In this document: in pieces, positions 16,948 through 25,488 of the stretch
Layout: every line of letters starts with the position of its first letter
Numbering within the stretch: position 1 is the stretch's first letter
Assembly: GCA_039976075.1 (NCBI GenBank)
Contig: JBDWFY010000011.1
Coordinates: 310,001 to 374,000 of the forward strand
Direction: 5' to 3'
Origin: JBDWFY01 sp039976075
GTDB lineage: Bacteria; Pseudomonadota; Alphaproteobacteria; Rhizobiales; Stappiaceae
Length of the DNA stretch: 64,000 nucleotides
Translations under genes and position numbers: made by a program
The notes under the pieces: model-generated
What the model was told of the DNA's origin: nothing
The model's database searches: none
What the model saw: only the letters and a program-made list of their open reading frames with translations

Positions 16948-19092
16948 ATGAGCAATGCACTGAACAGCATCTTTAACGCACAATCTATTGCGATCATCGG
17001 GGCCTCTAATGACCCAGCAAAACGTGGCAATCAGGCCATTCGAAAGTTGCTTGCCGATGGGTATGGGGGCGCAATCCATCCGATCAACCCCAAGACGGAC
17101 GAGATCATGGGCTTGCCTGCCTATGCATCGGTCCTTGATGTCCAAGGCGATATCGACGTGGTTCTGGTCTGCACACCTGCAAAAACGCTGCCCGCAATTC
17201 TTGCTCAATGCGGGCAAAAGAATATCCCCGGCGCTGTCGTTCTGGCGGCTGGTTTTTCCGAGATAGGTGTCGAAGGTGAAGCCATTGCACAAGCGGCGCT
17301 GGATGCGGCGCGTGAACACAATGTGCGTGTGCTGGGTCCGAATACAAACGGTGTCTTCAATCTGCACAACAAGATGAACATGGTTGGGGTGAAGGACGTG
17401 GAACCGGGAAACATCGGCATCTGCAGTCAGTCTGGCAACATGATGCTGGGTTTAGTCACGGAGGCCAGACGTCGGGGTGGTGTTGGCTTCTCGTCCTACG
17501 TTGGGGTCGGCAATCAGTTGGATGTCACCCTGGCGGAATACCTGCAGTATTTTGGTGATGACGAAGAGACGAAGACACCGGTCTTCTACGTCGAGGGCTT
17601 TAAGGACGGGCGTGCTTTTCTCGATACCTGCCGACAAGTGACCCAGAAAAAACCGGTCGTGATCTACAAATCCGGTCGCACTGAAGCCGGACAGGTTGCA
17701 GCAAGTTCGCATACCGGGTCGCTTGCATCGGGTTTTGCCCTGACACGCGGCCTGCTGAGACAGGCAGGCGCAACGGTTGTCGAGCAGTCTGACAAGATTC
17801 TGTCCATTGCCGAGGGCCTGTCCAAACTGCGGGTACCCAAAGGCGGCCGCGTGGCAATTCTGGCCGATGGTGGTGGTCATGCTACCGTGACAGTCGATGC
17901 GCTGGTGGACGCAGGTGTTCGACTTGCGGACCTTACGCCGGAGACTGTCGAAAAGCTCCGCAGCATCCTGCCCGTGGCAGCGTCTTGCGTGAACCCGGTG
18001 GATGTGGCCGGCGGTACGGATGATACCCCGTCAGTATGTGCGGATTGCGCTGACGTGATCCTCGCGGATGAAAATGTCGATATCCTGATGGTTATCGGCA
18101 TGTATGGAGGATTTGCTGCGCGTTTTAATCCGGCACTCCTGGAGGCGGAGATGGAAACCTCGCGGCGTCTGGCTGCTCTCACCGATCATCATGGCAAGCC
18201 TCTTCTGGTTCAGAGCGTTTATGCTGCGCTGCGTACACAGCCAATAGAAGTTCTGAAAGGCGCAGGTGTTCCAACCTTTATCTGGCCCGAGCCTGCGGTT
18301 CGGTGTGTGTCTGAGTTGATTAATTATGCCAATGCCCGTGCCCGGAACGCGGAGTCGCCGCTTGTTGTACCTGCCGGCCCGGTGATTGAAGGAAGCGCTC
18401 TTCTTGCAAGTATCAGCCAGGAAGGCCGCGACGCCTTCTATGAACATGAAGCCAAGAACCTTCTTTCTTATTACGGCGTCAACGTAGCTGACCAGTTGCT
18501 GGTACACAGCGAGGATGATTTGATACATGTCACAGAGGTATTGGGCGATGCCCCAGTTGCGATGAAAATCGTCAGCCAGGACATCTTGCACAAGTCCGAT
18601 GCCGGTGGTGTGAAGCTGAAGATTTCAGGCGAAGCGGCACTGCGCGCGGCTTATCGCGAAATTGTCGGTAACGCGCGCATTTATGATCCAGATGCGGATG
18701 TGCACGGCGTTTTGGTTGCTCCGATGGCGCAGTCAGGAGTCGAGATCATCATTGGTGTGGTCCATGATCCAATGTTTGGACCTGTGATGATGTTCGGCCT
18801 TGGCGGGATCTTCGTTGAGGTGTTGAAGGACGTGTCGTTCCGCGCCCTGCCGATGAGTTGCGCTGATGCCCACGAGATGGTCGAGGAAATCCAGTCGGCC
18901 AAGATCCTTGAGGGCGTTCGCGGCGGGTTGCCCGTGGACAAAACAGCCCTTGAAGATCTGATGATGAAGGTCTCTCAACTTGCGCTCGCACATCCCGAAA
19001 TCAAGGAAATCGATCTCAACCCGGTCATTCTGCGCAGCGACGGCTACGAGGTTGTCGATGCGCGGATGATCCTGAACTCGAAAGGTCATTGA
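16948..19092 (+). CDS. ADP-forming acyl-CoA synthetase (acetate-CoA ligase family)
   Basis: A 714-residue single-chain ADP-forming acyl-CoA ligase, which makes a CoA thioester from a carboxylic acid with ATP giving ADP and phosphate. The N-terminal CoA-binding domain starts AQSIAIIGASNDPAKRGNQA. The phosphohistidine motif ASSHTGSLASG is near residue 255. The C-terminal ATP-grasp part includes DILHKSDAGGVKLKI (about residue 550) and EIDLNPVI near the end. I chose the ATG at 16948, 13 bases after the hydratase stop, over an upstream in-frame start that overlaps the hydratase. The acid is unknown. The TRAP system and nitrilase-family hydrolase are candidate suppliers. Confidence 0.88.
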   Translation: MSNALNSIFNAQSIAIIGASNDPAKRGNQAIRKLLADGYGGAIHPINPKTDEIMGLPAYASVLDVQGDIDVVLVCTPAKTLPAILAQCGQKNIPGAVVLAAGFSEIGVEGEAIAQAALDAAREHNVRVLGPNTNGVFNLHNKMNMVGVKDVEPGNIGICSQSGNMMLGLVTEARRRGGVGFSSYVGVGNQLDVTLAEYLQYFGDDEETKTPVFYVEGFKDGRAFLDTCRQVTQKKPVVIYKSGRTEAGQVAASSHTGSLASGFALTRGLLRQAGATVVEQSDKILSIAEGLSKLRVPKGGRVAILADGGGHATVTVDALVDAGVRLADLTPETVEKLRSILPVAASCVNPVDVAGGTDDTPSVCADCADVILADENVDILMVIGMYGGFAARFNPALLEAEMETSRRLAALTDHHGKPLLVQSVYAALRTQPIEVLKGAGVPTFIWPEPAVRCVSELINYANARARNAESPLVVPAGPVIEGSALLASISQEGRDAFYEHEAKNLLSYYGVNVADQLLVHSEDDLIHVTEVLGDAPVAMKIVSQDILHKSDAGGVKLKISGEAALRAAYREIVGNARIYDPDADVHGVLVAPMAQSGVEIIIGVVHDPMFGPVMMFGLGGIFVEVLKDVSFRALPMSCADAHEMVEEIQSAKILEGVRGGLPVDKTALEDLMMKVSQLALAHPEIKEIDLNPVILRSDGYEVVDARMILNSKGH

Positions 19093-19093
19093 G

Positions 19094-19894
19094 ATGAACG
19101 ATAAGCTTCTCTATGAGCAAAATGGACACGTCGTTTTGCTCACCTTCAACATGCCTGAGACGCGTAACGCACTTACCGATCAGGACCTGGCAGGCGCTAT
19201 TATCGAAGCGATGGGCCGGATCAACCGCGATATGTCTGTGCGCTGCGCCATCATGACAGGAGCGGGCAAGGCGTTCTCTTCCGGGGGAAACCTGAAACAT
19301 ATGAAGGACAAGGTCTCCATATTCGGCGGCGACACGCTGGAGGCGAGGGATGGTTATCGCAGCGGTATTCAGCAGGTTGCCAAGGCGATATGGGAGTGCG
19401 AAGTCCCTTTAATTGCAGCGGTAAACGGTCCTTCCTATGGTGCCGGGTGCGACACCACTTGTCTTTGCGATATACGCATCGCATCGACGCGTGCGACATT
19501 TGCCGAAAATTTTGTCCGGGTTGGCCTGATCTCCGGCGATGGCGGAGCGTGGTTGTTGCCGCGGCAGATCGGTCTCTCGCGCGCGGCTGAAATGACGTTC
19601 ACCGGTGAGCCGGTAGATGCCGAAACGGCGCTGGAGTGGGGATTGGTTTCAAACGTGGTGGAGCCCGAAGATCTGTTGCCAGAAGCACATAAGCTGGCCC
19701 TGCGTATCGCCTATAATCCGCCGCGTCAGTTGCGTCTTGCCAAGCGACTGCTGCGTGAGGGGATGAACACCCGGCTCGATACAATTCTGGAACTTGCTGC
19801 GGCCTATCAGGGCGCCTGTCATCAGACACGGGACCATGAAGAAGCGGTAGACGCCCTGTTGGAAAAGCGTCCGGCCGTATTTAACGGGCACTAA
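19094..19894 (+). CDS. Crotonase-family protein lacking the hydratase glutamates
   Basis: A 266-residue crotonase-fold protein that starts one base after the ligase stop codon. The oxyanion-hole regions AFSSGGNLKHM and PSYGAGCDTTCLCDIRIAS are present. The position of the first catalytic glutamate holds aspartate (GAGCDTT), and the second (usually PEI) is replaced in the segment FVRVGLISGDGGAW. Simple hydratase activity is therefore doubtful. Isomerase, hydrolase, lyase or dehalogenase-type chemistry on a CoA ester is possible. The GDGG aspartate could be catalytic. The pairing with a canonical hydratase around an acyl-CoA ligase suggests two successive CoA-ester steps. Confidence 0.85.
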   Translation: MNDKLLYEQNGHVVLLTFNMPETRNALTDQDLAGAIIEAMGRINRDMSVRCAIMTGAGKAFSSGGNLKHMKDKVSIFGGDTLEARDGYRSGIQQVAKAIWECEVPLIAAVNGPSYGAGCDTTCLCDIRIASTRATFAENFVRVGLISGDGGAWLLPRQIGLSRAAEMTFTGEPVDAETALEWGLVSNVVEPEDLLPEAHKLALRIAYNPPRQLRLAKRLLREGMNTRLDTILELAAAYQGACHQTRDHEEAVDALLEKRPAVFNGH

Positions 19895-20317
19895 CGCTTA
19901 TCCCGAAATGGGAAGATTCGCCATTGCGATCAAAAATGCAGACCAAAGCGATCGCACGAGAAGCGAAGACGAAACCGCTGACCGTGTTCCGTAAGCGAAG
20001 TGGACTGGGCTGATTGCGCGTTCTGGCGCAGTGACATTGATTGCCTGGTGACTACTTACACACGGAGTGGGGCGTTGCGAGTGGATTTCGAGACTTTGCA
20101 TTGGAATATGGATGGCACCCGGGGTTGGGACCAACGCTGAGCGCGTCGTTGAATTGGTTCGGACAACGTCTCACCCCGGGTAGTTCGTGTCGCATGATTC
20201 TGTGAAAACGAGCACCTGAGTTTAAGTGTGGTTCACATGGCAAATGTACCCGGCCACAGTGTTGAGCGCTGTTTCGGACGGCATATTTCGGAGTGCCGAT
20301 TGCAGGTTGAGCGTGCT
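19895..20317. other. Intergenic region with no supported gene
   Basis: About 420 bases between the crotonase stop and the convergent DUF6544-like stop. Small frames show no known motif. The sequence just after 19895 (a short stretch rich in CCGAAATGGG-like words) could belong to a dispersed repeat, but only one copy is in the window. No T-run terminator was recognised. Confidence 0.4.
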
Positions 20318-21163
20318 CTATTCATAAACAATGTGTGTTACTTCAGCCTTGAAAAAGGGGAAAACTTCGCCACCCGCTGCACGGGAAATCGTGAATTGGT
20401 GAGGGATCATCATGTTGCTGACAAGGCGATAGTCATCCCGTGTAACATGCTCGCCTGAGCCGTGATAAGGCGTGGTTAGATCCCCATCCTGTTCGGCGGC
20501 CAGATGCGTGATCTGCCCCTGAGAATTGAAGAAGAAGAGCATCGACGCTTCCAGATCGGCTGCCCGGACGACGGCGCGTGCGCTTTGATCATCGATGGCT
20601 TCCCAGGTCACCGGACCTCCTGGAAGCAGGGCCTGGGGGTAAAGCGGACTTTCCAAAAGCCATCGCCGTATGGAGATGCGGTTCAATTCCTCCGTTTCGC
20701 TTTCATCGACCACGGTAATTGCCGACAAGACCTTGGCTTTCATCTCCATTTTACCGTCTGCGAAAAAGTCATAGGCGCGCGCCGGGATGCCGACAAAGAC
20801 AGGGGTCGTTGCCGAAAACATCAATGCAGGCGTGCCAATGGCGATGACCTGTTCCGCTGTCGTCGGGTTGAAGTCCTCCGTCAGTGGAAGACGAAAATTC
20901 CCCGCCGCTTCAAGGCGAACAACCGTGTAAGCGTCGACTGGCCCGTTGAATGTGTAGTCGAAATATCGCTTTACCGGTGCGGGCAATCCTGCAAACGCAT
21001 CAGGATCAAGAAGAGGTGCAGGCGCAGTCGCTGCGATCTCGGCAACCTGTTTACGAAAAGCCATAATGTCCTTTTCGGTGTGGCTGGATTGATACCAGAC
21101 ATATCCGGCAACCAATATGAGGATCGCGCCTGCGCCATACCCGGCTTTTCGAATAATGCTCAT
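20318..21163 (-). CDS. DUF6544-like membrane-anchored protein
   Basis: A 281-residue protein with one N-terminal membrane anchor (about residues 8-24, GAGAILILVAGYVWYQ) and an extracytoplasmic domain. The segments LPAPVKRYFDYTF, LTEDFNPTTAEQVIAIG, LLPGGPVTWEAIDD and the late NMMIPHQF fit the DUF6544 (formerly DUF6920) family as I remember it. That family has no established function. It is divergent from a TetR regulator, and both promoters overlap two matching palindromes, so it is probably under that regulator's control. Confidence 0.72.
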   Translation of the reverse strand: MSIIRKAGYGAGAILILVAGYVWYQSSHTEKDIMAFRKQVAEIAATAPAPLLDPDAFAGLPAPVKRYFDYTFNGPVDAYTVVRLEAAGNFRLPLTEDFNPTTAEQVIAIGTPALMFSATTPVFVGIPARAYDFFADGKMEMKAKVLSAITVVDESETEELNRISIRRWLLESPLYPQALLPGGPVTWEAIDDQSARAVVRAADLEASMLFFFNSQGQITHLAAEQDGDLTTPYHGSGEHVTRDDYRLVSNMMIPHQFTISRAAGGEVFPFFKAEVTHIVYE

Positions 21164-21225
21164 TTCATTCTCCTGTGTTTCAGCGGTGCGCCGACTGAAT
21201 GGTCCGCCCTTGAAAATTCAAAATC

Positions 21226-21270
21226 GTACACTTGTGTACTCTTATTGATTTTTGGTGTACATAGGTGTAC
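21226..21270. promoter_or_regulatory. Twin TetR-type operators GTACA-N4-TGTAC
   Basis: GTACACTTGTGTAC at 21226-21239 is a palindrome. GTACATAGGTGTAC at 21257-21270 has the same GTACA-N4-TGTAC arms. The centres are 31 bp apart, in the 140-base gap between the divergent DUF6544-like and TetR genes. This is a strong candidate for the binding site of the adjacent TetR protein. Confidence 0.7.
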
Positions 21271-21303
21271 GAATGATGTCAAGAATGAAGGAAAGGCAAT
21301 TTG

Positions 21304-21918
21304 ATGAGCGGCGAAAAGCAGGAACAACGACGCCGACAGATAGAAGAGGCAGCCTTGGAACTGCTTGCCCAGAAGGGGTATCGCAGCACCAGCATGCTCC
21401 AGATTGCAAAGAAAGCATCGGCATCGAACCAGACGCTCTACGCATGGTATGGAAGCAAGCAGGCTCTCTTCAAAGGGATCATCGATGTCAACGGGAAGGG
21501 GGTTCGACAATTCCTGGAGACGTCACTGCGCGATCATGAGGACCCACTGCAGGCGCTGAAGTCTCTGGGTATTCATTTGCTTCGCTTCACCACAGACAGC
21601 AAAGCGATCATCATGAACCGCGCCGCTATCATGGATGTTTCGGACACTGGATTATTGTCATCAGCCATTGACGACATCGGACGTAGTCACATTTTTGAAC
21701 TCATCTGCGATCTCATGGATGATCTGGCCAGAGCGGAACTGTTTGAACTGGATATGGGCGCTGAAGATGCTGCAAACAGCTATATCGGTTTGCTGTTTGG
21801 TGAAGTGCAAATGCGTCAGGCCCTGGGCGCGGTCGGGCCGCTCACTGAGGACGACATTCGCAAGAAAGCGGAGCGTGCATTTGAGTTGACTTGTCGGCTC
21901 TACAAGAAAACCGGTTAG
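21304..21918 (+). CDS. TetR/AcrR family transcriptional regulator
   Basis: A 204-residue TetR-family repressor. The N-terminal helix-turn-helix (about residues 6-52) reads RRRQIEEAALELLAQKGYRS, then MLQIAKKASASNQTLYAWYG, then KQALFKGII. The C-terminal half is the variable ligand-binding and dimer domain, resembling the TetR_C/AefR-type C-terminus. I chose the ATG at 21304, which has AAGGAAAGG seven bases upstream; the frame also opens three bases earlier with TTG. It is divergent from the DUF6544-like gene, and the shared region holds two identical-pattern palindromes. It is probably autoregulated. The ligand cannot be predicted. Confidence 0.88.
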   Translation: MSGEKQEQRRRQIEEAALELLAQKGYRSTSMLQIAKKASASNQTLYAWYGSKQALFKGIIDVNGKGVRQFLETSLRDHEDPLQALKSLGIHLLRFTTDSKAIIMNRAAIMDVSDTGLLSSAIDDIGRSHIFELICDLMDDLARAELFELDMGAEDAANSYIGLLFGEVQMRQALGAVGPLTEDDIRKKAERAFELTCRLYKKTG

Positions 21919-21945
21919 AGACCTTCCTTCCGTTGACCGGCCTGT

Positions 21946-23499
21946 CTAACGCAACCCTGCCAGCCGCAGCCCTTCGACAAATCGTGCGATGTCATCGTCT
22001 TGAACGAACACACACGACTTTTCGGCTTGCGCCAGTGAGAATTCCGGAACGAGGCTGAGAATTTTCGTGGCCTGCATTTTGGCCGGTCCGATGTTCCCCC
22101 GGTGCGCATGTGAGGCGGCAAGGATCAGGCGGGGATAGACGTGGTCGGGTCGGGGCAGGGTGGCCCTGGATGCAAATGTGCATGCATTTTCATAATCACC
22201 CACCTGGAAATACGCGTAGCTGGTGTGGACGTCGAACTCCTCTTTGAACATGTCACGCGGGCTCAGCCTGCGGGCATTCCGGATCCACTCAAGTGACTTC
22301 TCACCCTGACCGGACAGGGCGTAAGCTGCCCCCAACCACGAATGGGCCATGGCAAAGTTGGGATTGATTTCCAGCGACCGCTTTGCCGATTCAACCAGCA
22401 TGTCAGGATCCCGCAAGATCGTCGCAATGAAAAGCCACGCGATATAGGCCCAGGGTTCCTCCGGATCATGTTTAACTGCTTGCTCGGCCGCCTCTATGGC
22501 CCTCTTCAGCCCTTTTTCAGTGTCTTCCCATCCCTGATGAATTCGCCAGGCCGTTGTCCAGGCCTTCTGGCTGTAGGCGCGGGCATAGGTGGGATCAATT
22601 TCGATCGCCCGGTCCAGCAGCGCAAGCGCCCGGGTGCTGGCGCCATAGGTGAACTCGCCAAGCAGCGCCATCGCTTGAATGACGTGCTCCCAGGCATCAA
22701 GGTTCTGCTCCAACTTGCGCAACGATCGTGCGCCTTCTGCTGCGCTGACTTGTGTCTCGAGCGTGGCGACGATGCTTTGAGTGATCTGATCCTGAACCGC
22801 AAATATGTCCTTTAGTTCACGGTCGAACTTCTCAGTCCAGATCAGACTGGCGGCTTCCCCATCCAGCAATGCCACCGTTACCCGTACCCGGTCGCCATCC
22901 CGGCGGATGCTGCCCTCGAGCAAGTAACGGACACCCAGTTCTCTTGCGATGGTAGCCGATTCGGTCTGAGTTCCTCTGTAGCTGTAGGTTGAATTGCGCG
23001 CGATCACGAACAACCACTTCAGCCGGGAAAGGTCGTTGATGATGTCATCGCAAATTCCGTCGACAAAATAGTCCTGGCTGTCATCGTTACTGAGGCTCTT
23101 GAAGGGGAGCACTGCGATCGATGGCCGGTCTGTAATTGGCGTGAGTTCGGGTGACGATACCGGCGCGGCCTGTGTGTCCGGGATCAGCGTTCCCACAAAG
23201 CGAAACCCGTGCCCATGCAGCGTCTTGATAAAGGCCTGTCTAGCGCCGGAATCTCCAAGCGCTGCCCGGGCATCCTTGATCCGGCTGCTCAATGCGGCGT
23301 CGGACACAAAACGGCCCTGCCAAATAATCTCGATCAATTCATTCCGCGAGACGACCCGGTCACGATGGGATATCAGCAACGCCAGCACGTCAAAGACCTG
23401 CGGTTCAACAGCAATGGGCACGCCATCTGCGCTTAGTTCACGTCGGTCAGTGCTCAGCACAAATTTATCGAACGCGTATCTAATCGAACCGAACCCCAT
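21946..23499 (-). CDS. Winged-helix regulator with TolB-like and TPR domains (CadC/adenylate-cyclase-like)
   Basis: A 517-residue cytoplasmic regulator. The N-terminal OmpR/PhoB-type winged helix (about residues 5-100) includes FDVLALLISHRDRVVSRNEL and KTLHGHGFRFVG. A TolB-like domain follows, starting RPSIAVLPFKSLSNDDSQDY (about residue 123) and containing GVRYLLEGSIRRDGDRVRV. A TPR-type helical region then runs to the end. This architecture is common in alphaproteobacteria beside adenylate-cyclase-like genes, but no cyclase domain is present here. The frame is open back to 23778. I chose the ATG at 23499 because the winged-helix domain starts just after it. No transmembrane segment is evident. 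Target genes unknown. Confidence 0.82.
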   Translation of the reverse strand: MGFGSIRYAFDKFVLSTDRRELSADGVPIAVEPQVFDVLALLISHRDRVVSRNELIEIIWQGRFVSDAALSSRIKDARAALGDSGARQAFIKTLHGHGFRFVGTLIPDTQAAPVSSPELTPITDRPSIAVLPFKSLSNDDSQDYFVDGICDDIINDLSRLKWLFVIARNSTYSYRGTQTESATIARELGVRYLLEGSIRRDGDRVRVTVALLDGEAASLIWTEKFDRELKDIFAVQDQITQSIVATLETQVSAAEGARSLRKLEQNLDAWEHVIQAMALLGEFTYGASTRALALLDRAIEIDPTYARAYSQKAWTTAWRIHQGWEDTEKGLKRAIEAAEQAVKHDPEEPWAYIAWLFIATILRDPDMLVESAKRSLEINPNFAMAHSWLGAAYALSGQGEKSLEWIRNARRLSPRDMFKEEFDVHTSYAYFQVGDYENACTFASRATLPRPDHVYPRLILAASHAHRGNIGPAKMQATKILSLVPEFSLAQAEKSCVFVQDDDIARFVEGLRLAGLR

Positions 23500-23961
23500 T
23501 TCTTGGGCGACTGACTCCAACACCACCGGAATGCTACAGCGAATTTTTGCAAAGTTGGAGCTCTTTTCTCGACGAGATCTGGCGCAACTTAACATCATCA
23601 GTCTTCGCAGGGTCGGCACGACCCGCCTTCCATGCGGGCGGGAGGGCGCCTTGCTGGGGTTTTCTTCGTCGATATGCAGCTCGGAGAACTGATCGAGGTA
23701 TGTCTGCCCGCGCGGCTCAGGCATCGGAGGTAAAGGATCGCGAAATTCTCTGCATGTTGCGCGGCAATGCCTACACAATCGGACCGACTATCTCCGCTGA
23801 GCAGGTCGAAGCACTTCTCTGTCCGAATATGGCGAGCGATGCGGCTCCGGATTTCAAACGAAGCATCCAGTGCATTCGTCATTGACCAATTCAATACCAG
23901 GATTGACGAAAGAAAAAATTTGTATACAAGTATACATAAATCACAGTCAGGGGAGACCTGG
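23500..23961. other. Divergent intergenic region
   Basis: About 460 bases between the winged-helix/TPR regulator and the GntR gene. Frames here lack domains. The GntR-proximal end carries a perfect palindrome at 23921-23936 and a TTGACG (-35-like) at 23903-23908. Nothing else is supported. Confidence 0.45.
23921..23936. promoter_or_regulatory. Perfect palindrome, GntR operator candidate
   Basis: TGTATAC-AA-GTATACA, two seven-base arms around two bases, about 25 bases upstream of the GntR start codon. It is followed by a GGGGAGA ribosome binding site at 23950-23956. The pattern matches the short GT/AC-ended palindromes bound by FadR-type GntR proteins. Confidence 0.65.
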
Positions 23962-24660
23962 ATGACCGATGTTGTCGAAATTCCTGCCGGCGAGCGTGCA
24001 TACCGTGAACTAAGGCGCCGGATCGTTTCGCTGGATCTGAAGCCAAACCAGGCGATAGGCGAAGTTTTTCTGGCGGATGACTTGAGTATGAGCCGAACCC
24101 CAATTCGCGAAGCTTTGACGCGACTTTCGGGCGAAGGACTGGTCGATTTTCGCGCCCGTGCCGGGACAATTGTCGCGCCGATCCGGCTCGAAGCAGTGCG
24201 TACGGCCCAATATGTCCGCGAAAAATTGGAACTGGCCATCATCGAAGAGGCTGCGCAGACCTCATCGAACCGCGCGATATTCAATATACGTCAGGCCATT
24301 GAGGAGCAGCGCTTTTCGATCCAGGAGGGCGATGCTGCACTGTTCTTCTCCGCGGACGAGCGCATGCATCGTTGCTTCAGTGAGATGGTCGGGCGCAGTG
24401 CGGTTTGGACGATCATCTCCGAAGCCAAGAGGCATATGGACCGATTGCGCAGGCTGAGCCTTCAGGACACTGACCTCAATCAACTTTTGGGCGATCACGA
24501 GAACATTCTGGCTGCGGTCGAAGGCGGCAATGTGTCTGAAGCACGAGACATCATGAAGCTTCATTTGGGACGGGTGATGGAAGATATCGACCGACTGTCG
24601 ACGCAGCACAGCGATTACTTCTCGCAGCCTGAGAACAGCGATACGGCAATAGCTCAATAG
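23962..24660 (+). CDS. GntR family transcriptional regulator (FadR/FCD type)
   Basis: A 232-residue regulator with a GntR winged helix (about residues 8-75; AYRELRRRIVSLDLKPNQAI and MSRTPIREALTRLSGEGLV) and a C-terminal FCD ligand-binding domain (about residues 85-215; ADERMHRCFSEMVGR and GDHENILAAVEGGNVSEARD carry the usual metal-binding histidine and aspartate positions). The ATG at 23962 is chosen for its ribosome binding site and domain start; the frame is open about 195 bases earlier. It is the first gene of the sugar operon, 20 bases before the SDR, and probably senses a sugar acid and represses its own operon through the palindrome upstream. Confidence 0.88.
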   Translation: MTDVVEIPAGERAYRELRRRIVSLDLKPNQAIGEVFLADDLSMSRTPIREALTRLSGEGLVDFRARAGTIVAPIRLEAVRTAQYVREKLELAIIEEAAQTSSNRAIFNIRQAIEEQRFSIQEGDAALFFSADERMHRCFSEMVGRSAVWTIISEAKRHMDRLRRLSLQDTDLNQLLGDHENILAAVEGGNVSEARDIMKLHLGRVMEDIDRLSTQHSDYFSQPENSDTAIAQ

Positions 24661-24680
24661 ATGTGATGGGGAGGGATGAA

Positions 24681-25469
24681 ATGGACCTGTCGGGAAAGAC
24701 GGCCATCGTAACCGGTGGTTCAAAAGGCATGGGACTTGGGATCGCCAAGCGGTTTTGCGCCCAGGGTGCCAATGTGGTGATCTGCTCAAACGACGCACCC
24801 AGCCTGACAGCAGCAGAATCTGAAATCGGCGGAGGTGAGCGGCTGGTCGGTGTTGAGGCTGACGTTTCCAATGCCGACGATATGAAGCGGTTGGTACATA
24901 CCGCTGTCACCAGCTTTGGCGGAGTTGATACCTTGGTCAACAGCGCGGGAGTGCAGCGTTATGGCACAGTCGTCGATACGCCGGAGGAAACCTGGGACGA
25001 GGTGTTGGACGTCAACCTGAAGGGCGTTTTTCTGGCAGCGAAATATGCAATCCCGGAAATTGAAAAACGGGGCGGTGGGTCGGTTATCAATATCGCTTCG
25101 GTGCAGGCCTTTGCTTCACAGAGCAATGTTGCCGCCTATACCGCCACCAAGGGCGCCATCGTGGCAATGACCCGGGCAATGGCGCTTGATCATGCCCAGG
25201 CCAAGATCCGTGTAAATGCGATCTGTCCGGCCTCCATCGATACACCGATGCTGCGGTGGGCTGCAGAACTCTGGAAAGGCGATAACACCGCGGAAGAAAC
25301 GGTTGAGGCCTGGGGGCGGGGCCACCCGGTTGGTCGCGTTGGCACAATTGAAGAAGTGGCGGCGGTGGCAAATTTCCTGGCCAGCGATCTTTGCCCGTTC
25401 ATGACCGGTGCCGACTTGAAGGTCGACGGCGGCGTATTGTCGAAGCTTGGCATCATTCTTCCGGAATAG
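24681..25469 (+). CDS. Short-chain dehydrogenase/reductase (sugar dehydrogenase type)
   Basis: A 262-residue classical SDR, NAD(P)-dependent. The cofactor motif TGGSKGMGLG is at about residues 12-21. The catalytic serine lies in NIASVQAFAS and the Tyr-x3-Lys pair in AAYTATKGAIVAM (about residues 155-159). Members with this length often oxidise sugars such as glucose, fucose or arabinose to lactones. Here the neighbouring lactonase and sugar-acid dehydratase point the same way. I chose the ATG at 24681, with GGGAGG six bases upstream; an earlier GTG is in frame. It is the second gene of the operon. Confidence 0.85.
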   Translation: MDLSGKTAIVTGGSKGMGLGIAKRFCAQGANVVICSNDAPSLTAAESEIGGGERLVGVEADVSNADDMKRLVHTAVTSFGGVDTLVNSAGVQRYGTVVDTPEETWDEVLDVNLKGVFLAAKYAIPEIEKRGGGSVINIASVQAFASQSNVAAYTATKGAIVAMTRAMALDHAQAKIRVNAICPASIDTPMLRWAAELWKGDNTAEETVEAWGRGHPVGRVGTIEEVAAVANFLASDLCPFMTGADLKVDGGVLSKLGIILPE

Positions 25470-25488
25470 ATGAAACGAGGGTCCAGTT

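Noticed and set aside
23500..23961. N-terminal extensions of the GntR gene and of the winged-helix/TPR gene into this gap
   Set aside because: The extended parts have no domain sequence. The conserved domains begin just after the ATGs at 23962 and 23499, and the palindrome at 23921-23936 would otherwise fall inside coding sequence.
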